NCBI GenBank assembly: GCA_020853175.1 | Contig: JADYZK010000067.1 | Span: forward strand, 1-11,323 | Source: Bacteroidales bacterium | GTDB lineage: Bacteria > Bacteroidota > Bacteroidia > Bacteroidales > F082 | Direction of reading: 5' to 3' | Length of the DNA stretch: 11,323 nt | Position numbers and translations under genes: made by a program | The notes under the pieces: generated by a model | Database searches by the model: none | What the model saw: only the letters and a program-made list of their open reading frames with translations | What the model was told of the DNA's origin: nothing | Shown: positions 4,612 to 11,323 of the stretch, piece after piece | How positions within the stretch are numbered: position 1 is the first letter of the stretch | How the letters are laid out: every line of letters begins with the position of its first letter

Positions 4612-7453
4612 TTTCATTCAGCGCGTTGCAGCCTATATCCTTGAGCATTACCCAACAGATACCGACCAACTGACGGTTGTTTTTCCTAACAAAAGAGCTT
4701 CGATATTCCTGAAAAAAGAATTGTCGCTTCAAGCCGGAAAAACAATTTGGATGCCGCAGATTCAATCCGTTGAAGAAATTTTTGCCCAATGGATTGGAAT
4801 GGGCATTGCCGATCCACTTTCCATCATCTTCGATTTAATTGAAATTCACCTCAGCACGCGTTCAGGTGGCGACGAATACATGGATCAATTTGCCGGTTAT
4901 GCCCATCAAATTGCAAAAGATTTTGATGAAATTGACCACCATCTCGTTGACGAAACTGCCCTTTTCAACTTCCTCTCCGAAGCCAAAGCATTGGAATTAT
5001 GGCATCCCGATGGCAGCGCACTTTCGACTTACGAAAAAAACTATTTGCATTTTTTTAAATCATTGCATGGCATCTACATCGCTCTGCAAAAAATAATGTT
5101 ACAAAATAATAGCGCGTATCCGGGAGCTATCGCACGATTGCTTTCCAGTCTGTCTGATGCCGAATTGATTGCAAAATCGGGTCAAAATAAACTGTTATTT
5201 GTGGGCTTCAACGCCTTAAGTCCGGCGGAAGAAAACATCATAACACGCCTGCAAAGCAACGCTAAAGCCAAGATGCTGTGGGACGTGGATGAGTATTATA
5301 TGGAGTCCAATGTTTTTGGATTGCACGAAGCCGGTTTGCCTTTAAGAAAGTTCATGACCAAAAACCATCAAAGCGCCCTTCAATGGACTTCTAACGCCTT
5401 ACTTACCGAGGCCAAAACCATCCGTTTTATTGGTGCATCGGGGCAAACGGGACAAGCCAAAGCCTTGGGTCATGCCCTCAGTTTAGAAAATGCACATGCA
5501 GAAAGTGCAGAAAAAACTGCTGTTGTTTTGGCCGATGAAACACTTTTGTTTCCTGTACTTAACTCCATTCCAATTCATTACAAATATTTCAATGTTACAA
5601 TGGGCTACCCATTTGCCGGTAGTGCCGTGTATGCTTTCATACTGCTTTGCTTGAATTTAGAAAACAGCAAATTCACAAAAGGAGAAACGCAACATATTAT
5701 TATCGAACCACTTGTGAATTTACTCCTGCACGAAAGCATCGCGGTGGTGCTGTCAAACAACGAACATCAGGCCATTCAACAATTGGTGAACAAGATTCTT
5801 GCTGATGGCAACACCTCTGTTTCAAAGCATCGCTTGAGCAAGCTGCTGCCTGACCTCAGCCCGAAAATGCAACAACTTTTCGAATTGCTGCTTGCCCCTA
5901 CCACGAAAAAAGCCGGTGAAAGTCTAACATTAATCATCAAAATATTGGATTGGCTATCAGTGCTTTTGAATGAAAATGAACATCATTTAAGTCACCAACT
6001 TATTATCAATCAAGTTGTTGTTGCCTCAAGGCTTTTATTGCGTCTTCAAAAACTTTTTGAAAACAAACACGAACTATTCGACACCGGTGGGTTGATTCGC
6101 TTGTTGCAACAATTGGCACCCGCCTACAAAATGCACTTTTTGGGCGAACCCTTAGAAGGATTGCAGGTGATGGGTCTGTTAGAAACACGCAATCTCGATT
6201 TTGCTACTGTTCACCTTTTATCGGTGAATGAAGGCATTCTTCCTTCCGATAAAAACAGACAATCCCTTATCCCTTATGACATTAGAAAGTCATTTGAACT
6301 GCCCGTACATCATGAAAAACAAGCCATTTATGCCTTTCATTTCTTTCATTTATTGCAGTATGCCACAAATATTAACCTCTATTACAATGTAAATGCAGAT
6401 GCCTTTGGCGGCGGCGAAATGAGCCGGTTGATGTTGCAACTGAAGTATGAATTGGCACAATTGAATCCGAAAATTCAAATTATTGAAGAAAATTTCAGCT
6501 TTCCTGTTCCACCGCAACAGCAGTTTCGCGAAATCAAAATCGAAAAAAACGTGGCTGTGATTGCTCAACTGAAAAAACGCTTATCCGATGGCATTTCGCC
6601 CACCAATTTATCGGTTTATGTGCGCTGTCCGCTTCAATTTTATCTGCAATATGTTTTAAAAATTGAAGAGCCTCAACTCAAAGAAACAGGCATTGGATTG
6701 AACCAAATGGGATCGGTCTTACACCAAACATTGGAGTTGCTTTATCAAGATAAAGTCGGGATTCGTCTTACCGCCGACCACCTCAAGGCGATGCGTCTGA
6801 AAGCTGAGGTGGTGCTTTTACAATGCTTTCGAGAAACATTTCCGGATGTGATGCTGGAACAAGGTCGCAACAAAATCACTTTTACAGTTTCGCTGCAGTT
6901 TATCCATAATCATCTTGACAAGGAATTGCTTGATTTAAAAGACAACTCCCTCATTGTGTTATCATTGGAAGAAAAACTCACAGCACTCATTCACACTACT
7001 GAAGCCGAAGTTTTGCTTAAAGGAACCGTTGACAGAATTGACGAATGGAACCATCAACAACGCATCATTGATTATAAAACAGGCAAGGTTGAAGTAGCAG
7101 ATATTAAAATAGAAGATTTTGATGATTTCTTCCTTCCAAAAAAAGCCAAAGGATTACAGTTGATGCTATACAATCTGATGGTTTTACTTCAAGATTCAAA
7201 CGTACATCGTGTCCCTATTTCGGGCATCATCAGCCTAAAAAAGTACGGAAAAGGCTTGTTGGAAGCAAGTTTTCCTGCTACTACCGACCGTGAAGAATTT
7301 CTAACTATGGGCAACAATATCATCGGTCATGTGGTGACTGATATGTTGGATGTTGACCAACCCATTGCGCAAACCAGTGATGAAAAAATGTGCTTGATGT
7401 GTACCTACAAAAGTTTGTGTATGCGCGGCAAAGACCACAACTCTTATTTTTAA
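4598..7453 (+). CDS. addB: AddB-like PD-(D/E)XK exonuclease subunit with Fe-S cluster motif
   Basis: This 951-residue protein resembles the AddB subunit of the AddAB helicase-nuclease, which processes double-strand breaks for recombination. The N-terminus (VVFPNKRASIFLKKEL, from residue ~28) looks like the helicase-derived AddB fold with a degenerate P-loop, so ATPase activity is doubtful. The C-terminal RecB-family nuclease has H709 (GSVLHQTLE), D812 (GTVDRID) and D825-Y-K827 (DYKTGK). C677 (VRCPLQFYL) with C932, C935 and C941 (Cx2Cx5C) reproduces the four-cysteine 4Fe-4S pattern of B. subtilis AddB. No AddA-type helicase gene appears in the window, although the two are often adjacent. The ATG overlaps the end of murU by 14 nt, so it is probably translated from the same mRNA. 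Some AddB-like proteins have no known partner, so the exact complex is uncertain. Confidence 0.85.
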   Translation: MSKTNFIQRVAAYILEHYPTDTDQLTVVFPNKRASIFLKKELSLQAGKTIWMPQIQSVEEIFAQWIGMGIADPLSIIFDLIEIHLSTRSGGDEYMDQFAGYAHQIAKDFDEIDHHLVDETALFNFLSEAKALELWHPDGSALSTYEKNYLHFFKSLHGIYIALQKIMLQNNSAYPGAIARLLSSLSDAELIAKSGQNKLLFVGFNALSPAEENIITRLQSNAKAKMLWDVDEYYMESNVFGLHEAGLPLRKFMTKNHQSALQWTSNALLTEAKTIRFIGASGQTGQAKALGHALSLENAHAESAEKTAVVLADETLLFPVLNSIPIHYKYFNVTMGYPFAGSAVYAFILLCLNLENSKFTKGETQHIIIEPLVNLLLHESIAVVLSNNEHQAIQQLVNKILADGNTSVSKHRLSKLLPDLSPKMQQLFELLLAPTTKKAGESLTLIIKILDWLSVLLNENEHHLSHQLIINQVVVASRLLLRLQKLFENKHELFDTGGLIRLLQQLAPAYKMHFLGEPLEGLQVMGLLETRNLDFATVHLLSVNEGILPSDKNRQSLIPYDIRKSFELPVHHEKQAIYAFHFFHLLQYATNINLYYNVNADAFGGGEMSRLMLQLKYELAQLNPKIQIIEENFSFPVPPQQQFREIKIEKNVAVIAQLKKRLSDGISPTNLSVYVRCPLQFYLQYVLKIEEPQLKETGIGLNQMGSVLHQTLELLYQDKVGIRLTADHLKAMRLKAEVVLLQCFRETFPDVMLEQGRNKITFTVSLQFIHNHLDKELLDLKDNSLIVLSLEEKLTALIHTTEAEVLLKGTVDRIDEWNHQQRIIDYKTGKVEVADIKIEDFDDFFLPKKAKGLQLMLYNLMVLLQDSNVHRVPISGIISLKKYGKGLLEASFPATTDREEFLTMGNNIIGHVVTDMLDVDQPIAQTSDEKMCLMCTYKSLCMRGKDHNSYF

Positions 7454-7454
7454 A

Positions 7455-7485
7455 TTTGCATCTGTTTTTACTATTTGTATATTTG
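7455..7485 (+). promoter_or_regulatory. Bacteroidota-type promoter of the hybrid kinase
   Basis: TTTG at 7455-7458 and TATATTTG at 7478-7485 are separated by 19 nt, an excellent match to the phylum consensus. The -33 box starts one base after the nuclease stop codon, and transcription would start near 7492, about 30 nt before the ATG at 7521. A short inverted repeat, TTTGC-TTAG-GCAAA (7482-7495), overlaps the -7 box and the start site. Confidence 0.8.
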
Positions 7486-7520
7486 CTTAGGCAAACTCAA
7501 CTTTATTAAAAGCCCAACCT

Positions 7521-9542
7521 ATGAACCAGCAACCTAAATTCAATATCCTCATTGTTGATGACAGACCTGAAAACCTTCTCACGTTGGAGGGAATTCTCGA
7601 AAATGATGAGTTGAACATCTTAAAAGCCAATTCAGGCAACGAGGCCTTGAGTGTGATGCTCGACCACAATATCGCTTTAGTTTTAATGGACGTTCAGATG
7701 CCGGGGATGGACGGTTTTGAAGTTGCAGAAATCATGCGAAGCTCCGAACGAACCAAATATATCCCCATTATTTTTGTTACTGCCATCAGCAAACAAAGGC
7801 AACATATTTTTAAGGGTTACGAATCGGGTGCTGTTGATTATCTATACAAACCACTCGATTTAGAAATTCTTCAAAGCAAGATAAAGGCATTTATTGACTT
7901 TTTTCAGCGCAAAAATAAGTTAGAAGAAACCACTCGTACCCTTGAAAAAACAGTAAACGAACTCAACAAAGCCAAAATAATTGCCGAAGAAGCTACTTTG
8001 GCAAAAAGTGCATTTTTAGCAACAATGAGTCACGAAATCAGAACGCCACTCAACGGTATTATCGGGTTGGCCGATCTGGGTTTGATGGACGAAAGCACGC
8101 AGCCTAAGCAACGCGAACGTCTTTTAGACATCAAAACCTCCGGTGAATCGCTGCTGCAAATCATCAACGAAATTCTCGACATCTCAAAAATCGAAGCCGA
8201 TAAACTGGAGTTGGAAGAAATTGAATTTAGCATCCGCGAAGTGATTGAAAAAGTGGTGAACTTGCTTTCGGTGAAGGTTTTTCAAGAAAAATTAGAGTTT
8301 ATTTGCGAAATTTCACCCGATCTGCCGGACATTCTTATTGGCGATCCGCTTCGTATTCGTCAGATTTTAATCAATTTGCTCAGCAATGCCATCAAATTTA
8401 CCGACGAAGGCACTGTTGGCATCCATGTTAAAATGCTCGACCACATTGAAGAGCAGGTGAGTATTGAATTTTCTATCGAAGACACCGGCATTGGCATCCC
8501 ACGCGAAAAAATCAACCGTCTGTTTCACTCCTACCAACAAGTTGACACCTCCACCACCCGCACCCATGGAGGCACAGGCTTGGGTTTGACCATTTCGCAA
8601 AAATTGGTCAATCTTATGGGAGGTGTCATAAAAGTAGAAAGCAATCTCGGACAAGGCAGCAAATTTTATTTCCGACTCAACATGATGACAGGCGACCAAA
8701 GAGAATCACCCGCCGAACTGAAACTGAGTAAACCCAACGAAAATTACAACTTGCTTTTGATTGACGATCATCAAAAGTCTGCTCAAATTATCTCTAAAAT
8801 ACTACAAGAGTGGGGAATACACCATAGTTTTACCAACGATCTTGCTTCCACACTATCGCTTCTCGAGACGCAAACTTTCGACCTTATCTTTATTGATTAC
8901 TACTTACAGACCATGAATGGAGCCGAAATGGCAGAAAAAATTAAGGAAAAACTTGGCAAGCCAAAAACTCCCGAAATTATTTACCTCACGCCAAGCAAAG
9001 CCTCCATCGAAATTTTAAAGGTAAAAAAAGGCGAAAAACAAGAATTTCTTACCAAACCGCTGCTGCAAAACCACCTAAAGAAATTCCTTTTCAATCGTTT
9101 TGGCATCCAAGATGATGTGAAAAAGACCGAACAAGCACAGCAAACTACGGAGCAGCACGTGGGACGCAAATTAAATATCCTTGTGGCTGAGGACCAAATT
9201 ATCAATAGAAAAATAGTTATTCAGCTGCTCGAAAAGAAAGGATGGATCGTAAAAGCAGTTGAAAATGGTAAAATTGCTTATGAAACGGCTACTACACAGC
9301 GCTTCGACTTGATTTTGATGGATGTTCAAATGCCCGAAATGGATGGTTTTGATGCCACTCGCAACATCCGCATTGCCGAAAAAGACAAATCTTATCATAC
9401 ACCTATCGTGGCCATGACCGCTCATGCCATGATTGGTGACAGAGAAAAATGTCTTGCTGCCGGAATGGATTATTACATCACTAAACCGGTGAATCCCAAT
9501 GAATTGTATGAAACCATTGAAAGATTCACGCTCAATGCTTAA
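7521..9542 (+). CDS. Cytoplasmic hybrid histidine kinase, REC-HisKA-HATPase-REC-REC
   Basis: The 673-residue protein has no transmembrane segment. An N-terminal receiver (~7-125) has acidic residues D13-D14, phosphoacceptor D57, T87 and K110. A helical, probably coiled-coil linker (~126-162) leads to HisKA with phosphoacceptor H171 in [10 protein letters not shown]. The HATPase has N289 (NLLSNAIKF), DTGIGI (321-326) and HGGTGLGL (349-356). A second receiver (~410-525) keeps D415-D416, D459, T490 and K512, although the residues after D459 (YYLQTMNG) depart from the usual QMPxMDG. A third receiver (~551-670) is canonical: E557-D558, D601, T633 and K655. There is no HPt or DNA-binding domain, so a separate HPt protein is expected for relay to another regulator. 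The leading receiver suggests that input comes from another kinase. It has its own promoter and terminator and lies directly before a membrane sensor gene. Confidence 0.93.
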   Translation: MNQQPKFNILIVDDRPENLLTLEGILENDELNILKANSGNEALSVMLDHNIALVLMDVQMPGMDGFEVAEIMRSSERTKYIPIIFVTAISKQRQHIFKGYESGAVDYLYKPLDLEILQSKIKAFIDFFQRKNKLEETTRTLEKTVNELNKAKIIAEEATLAKSAFLATMSHEIRTPLNGIIGLADLGLMDESTQPKQRERLLDIKTSGESLLQIINEILDISKIEADKLELEEIEFSIREVIEKVVNLLSVKVFQEKLEFICEISPDLPDILIGDPLRIRQILINLLSNAIKFTDEGTVGIHVKMLDHIEEQVSIEFSIEDTGIGIPREKINRLFHSYQQVDTSTTRTHGGTGLGLTISQKLVNLMGGVIKVESNLGQGSKFYFRLNMMTGDQRESPAELKLSKPNENYNLLLIDDHQKSAQIISKILQEWGIHHSFTNDLASTLSLLETQTFDLIFIDYYLQTMNGAEMAEKIKEKLGKPKTPEIIYLTPSKASIEILKVKKGEKQEFLTKPLLQNHLKKFLFNRFGIQDDVKKTEQAQQTTEQHVGRKLNILVAEDQIINRKIVIQLLEKKGWIVKAVENGKIAYETATTQRFDLILMDVQMPEMDGFDATRNIRIAEKDKSYHTPIVAMTAHAMIGDREKCLAAGMDYYITKPVNPNELYETIERFTLNA

Positions 9543-9611
9543 CAAATAAATACTGCTTTTGAACACGCTATGCCGGGCCAAAAACAAAAGGTTTTTGTTT
9601 CACAAAAGAAC

Positions 9612-9646
9612 ACTGAACCCTTAAGCATCAATGGGTTTCAGTTTTT
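9612..9646 (+). terminator. Rho-independent terminator of the hybrid kinase gene
   Basis: ACTGAACCC at 9612-9620 pairs with GGGTTTCAGT at 9633-9642 with one bulged base and a 12-nt loop, followed by a run of five T. It begins about 70 nt after the kinase stop codon. A second, weaker A/T hairpin just before it (CAAAAAC 9579-9585 with GTTTTTG 9591-9597) may assist. The rest of the 198-bp intergenic region up to 9740 shows no further gene, and I see no clear TAnnTTTG box for the next gene. Confidence 0.65.
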
Positions 9647-9740
9647 GTACTATCAGTTCAGCCGTCGCTTTTGTCCGTTGATGTCGAACAAAATGGACAG
9701 CACCAAACCTGCACTATCGCATTAAAGTAAGCCTCTTAAC

Positions 9741-11323
9741 ATGGAAAACCTCGACTACAACAAGGCCTCAACTTGGGAAAAACTGAAACATTCCTTCCGC
9801 TCGTGGCGTTATATCGGAGTGGGAAAATCGTTACTGATTTGGTTTCTAACCATTTCTATTGTGCCACTTGCTTCCATCAGTTTCATCAATTTTTTGAACG
9901 CCTACCACGGACTTACCATCGTTGCCGAAAAATCGCTTCAAACCACCTCGCAACTCAGAGAGGAATACATCAATACCTTTTTTAACGAAATAGTTGATTT
10001 TTTGGAGTTTAACAGCAAGCAAAAAAGCGACATCAACTTTATTACCGAACTCAGTCAAGGTTTAGAAAAAAACCAAAACAACTTCAACAGCTTTAAAACC
10101 TCCGCCGAGTACCAGGAAATAACAGCCGAACACCGCGATGAATTTAAAAATTTGGCAAGTAAAAACGGCTACAACGACATTTATTATATTGATAGAAAAG
10201 GTAACATCCTTTTTTCGTTGCGCGAAGAAAGTGATTTGGGAACCAATCTATTGAAAGGCGATTTGAGGCTCAGTCGTTTTGCCACAACGGTGCGAACGGT
10301 TTTAGAAACACGAAAGATTACCTTTTCTGATCTAGAACTTTACGAGCCCTCCTACAATAAAATGTCCGGTTTTTTTGCCGTTGCCGTTACAAATGATCTT
10401 GATGAAGTGGTAGGCGTTATTGCCCTGCAAGTTACAATGGATCGCATCAACCAAATCATCCGACAAGATGCCGGCTACGGCGAAACAGGACAAGCATACA
10501 TCGTGGGTGATGATCGCCTTTTGCGGTCGGCCTTGCGTTTTAAAGGCACCGACCAGATTTTGACCAAAGAAGTAAAAAATCAAAAAGTAACCGACTGGCT
10601 TTTCACCCTTCAAAACAGAAACAACAAACAACTGCTGAAAGAAAAAGAGCTGAGCGAAGAAAAAGTTTCCACTTATGACAGCGATCTGGAAGGCAAATAC
10701 GTCTTAGGCATTTACCGCCATCTCGATTTGGTAGAAAAGCTGGGCGTGCATTGGACCCTCATTGAAGAAATTGAACACAGCGAAGCCTTTGCTTATGCCC
10801 GCAAGCTGTCGGATATCGTAAAAATCACCTTCATCATCACCATACTTTTGGTCTTTTTTATCTCTATTTTGGTCACTCGGTGGTTCGTCAATCCTATCAA
10901 ACAACTTTCATCTTGGGCTAAGGAAGTAGCTGAAGGACAGCTTGATAACAAAGAAATAAAAGCACCTGCCAACGAAATAGGCGAAATGGTGAACACTTTC
11001 AACCGTTTGGTGAGCGCCTTACAAAAATATGCCAACGTGGCCCGATTGATGGCCAAAGGTGATTACACCGAAAAAGTAGAAATTAGAAGCGAAAACGATA
11101 TTTTAGGCACCTCCATGAACCAGATGGTGGAAAGCTTTCGGCAGGTTGTTACCCAAGCCAACCGCATTGCCGAAGGTGATTACAGTGTGAATGTTATTCC
11201 AAGAAGCGAAAAAGACACCTTAAACATTGCACTTTTTGAGATGACACGCACCTTGCACGCTAACGCTGAAGACAATAGAAATCAAGATTGGCTAAAAACA
11301 GGAATTAACCTTTTGGATGCCGA
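9741..11323 (+). CDS. Membrane sensor protein, TM-Cache-TM-HAMP x3, 5' part only
   Basis: The frame is open from the ATG at 9741 to the right edge: 527 complete codons and no stop. After a short cytoplasmic N-terminus there is a transmembrane helix (~30-52, LLIWFLTISIVPLASISF). A periplasmic domain of about 310 residues follows, with Cache-like motifs such as GYNDIYYIDRKGNILFS from 143 and VVGVIALQV from 223. The second transmembrane helix is ~362-379. It is followed by a HAMP domain beginning RWFVNPIKQLSSWAKEVAEG and two more HAMP-like units, recognisable by repeats of the type A-x-G-D-Y and N-x-M/F (MAKGDYTEKV 437-446; IAEGDYSVNV 476-485). The last residues, DWLKTGINLLDAE, resemble the junction before a GAF domain in large hybrid kinases, so a GAF-HisKA-HATPase-REC output is likely beyond the window. 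A methyl-accepting protein or diguanylate cyclase cannot be excluded. Minus-strand frames here are shadows. Confidence 0.88.
   Translation, partial: MENLDYNKASTWEKLKHSFRSWRYIGVGKSLLIWFLTISIVPLASISFINFLNAYHGLTIVAEKSLQTTSQLREEYINTFFNEIVDFLEFNSKQKSDINFITELSQGLEKNQNNFNSFKTSAEYQEITAEHRDEFKNLASKNGYNDIYYIDRKGNILFSLREESDLGTNLLKGDLRLSRFATTVRTVLETRKITFSDLELYEPSYNKMSGFFAVAVTNDLDEVVGVIALQVTMDRINQIIRQDAGYGETGQAYIVGDDRLLRSALRFKGTDQILTKEVKNQKVTDWLFTLQNRNNKQLLKEKELSEEKVSTYDSDLEGKYVLGIYRHLDLVEKLGVHWTLIEEIEHSEAFAYARKLSDIVKITFIITILLVFFISILVTRWFVNPIKQLSSWAKEVAEGQLDNKEIKAPANEIGEMVNTFNRLVSALQKYANVARLMAKGDYTEKVEIRSENDILGTSMNQMVESFRQVVTQANRIAEGDYSVNVIPRSEKDTLNIALFEMTRTLHANAEDNRNQDWLKTGINLLDA

Noticed and set aside
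9171..9587. Minus-strand open frame of 138 codons
   Set aside because: It lies opposite the third receiver domain of the hybrid kinase, which has all catalytic residues. It looks like a shadow caused by codon composition.
9665..9710. Imperfect inverted repeat TTTTGTCC / GAACAAAA upstream of the membrane-sensor gene
   Set aside because: The arms contain a mismatch and are A/T-rich, and no promoter element is positioned to make it an operator.
10332..10631. Minus-strand open frame of 99 codons
   Set aside because: It is antisense to the membrane-sensor frame, which is continuously open and has recognisable Cache and HAMP features. The antisense product has no recognisable motif.

Overview
The window looks like chromosomal DNA from a member of the Bacteroidota. 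The evidence is AT-rich intergenic DNA, A-rich leaders without Shine-Dalgarno sequences, and four boxes matching the phylum's unusual -7 element (TAnnTTTG), two of them with a TTTG -33 box 18 or 19 nt upstream. The gene content fits as well: an APH-type sugar kinase fused to a RapZ C-terminal domain, a short-linker AddB-like nuclease and large hybrid sensor kinases. I cannot name the genus.

The left part (1-2164) is transcribed leftward. It holds the first 20 codons of an unidentified gene (1-61), a PLP-dependent trans-sulfuration enzyme of the methionine gamma-lyase/cystathionine gamma-lyase family (313-1494), and a ferritin-like/rubrerythrin-type diiron protein (1590-2096). A perfect 12-bp terminator-like hairpin separates the last two genes. 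A hairpin with a large loop follows the trans-sulfuration gene.

The middle (2235-7453) is a tight rightward operon starting from a promoter divergent to the ferritin-like gene. The order is: AmgK-like sugar kinase fused to a RapZ C-terminal domain; an easily missed 44-residue, four-cysteine zinc-ribbon-like protein; a MurU-like nucleotidyltransferase; and a 951-residue AddB-like PD-(D/E)XK nuclease with a probable Fe-S cluster. Gaps or overlaps between neighbours are +1, -4 and -14 nt. The kinase and nucleotidyltransferase are expected to form the recycling route MurNAc -> MurNAc-1-P -> UDP-MurNAc, and the RapZ domain could sense an amino-sugar phosphate. Why a DNA-repair nuclease is coupled to them is unclear.

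The right part (7455-11323) carries signalling genes. A cytoplasmic hybrid histidine kinase (REC-HisKA-HATPase-REC-REC) has its own well-formed promoter directly after the nuclease stop codon and a terminator behind it. Next comes the 5' part of a membrane sensor with two transmembrane helices, a Cache-like periplasmic domain and three HAMP units, cut by the window edge. I saw no tRNA, rRNA, insertion sequence, CRISPR array or frameshift. The most interesting parts are the kinase-RapZ fusion operon and the small cysteine protein inside it.
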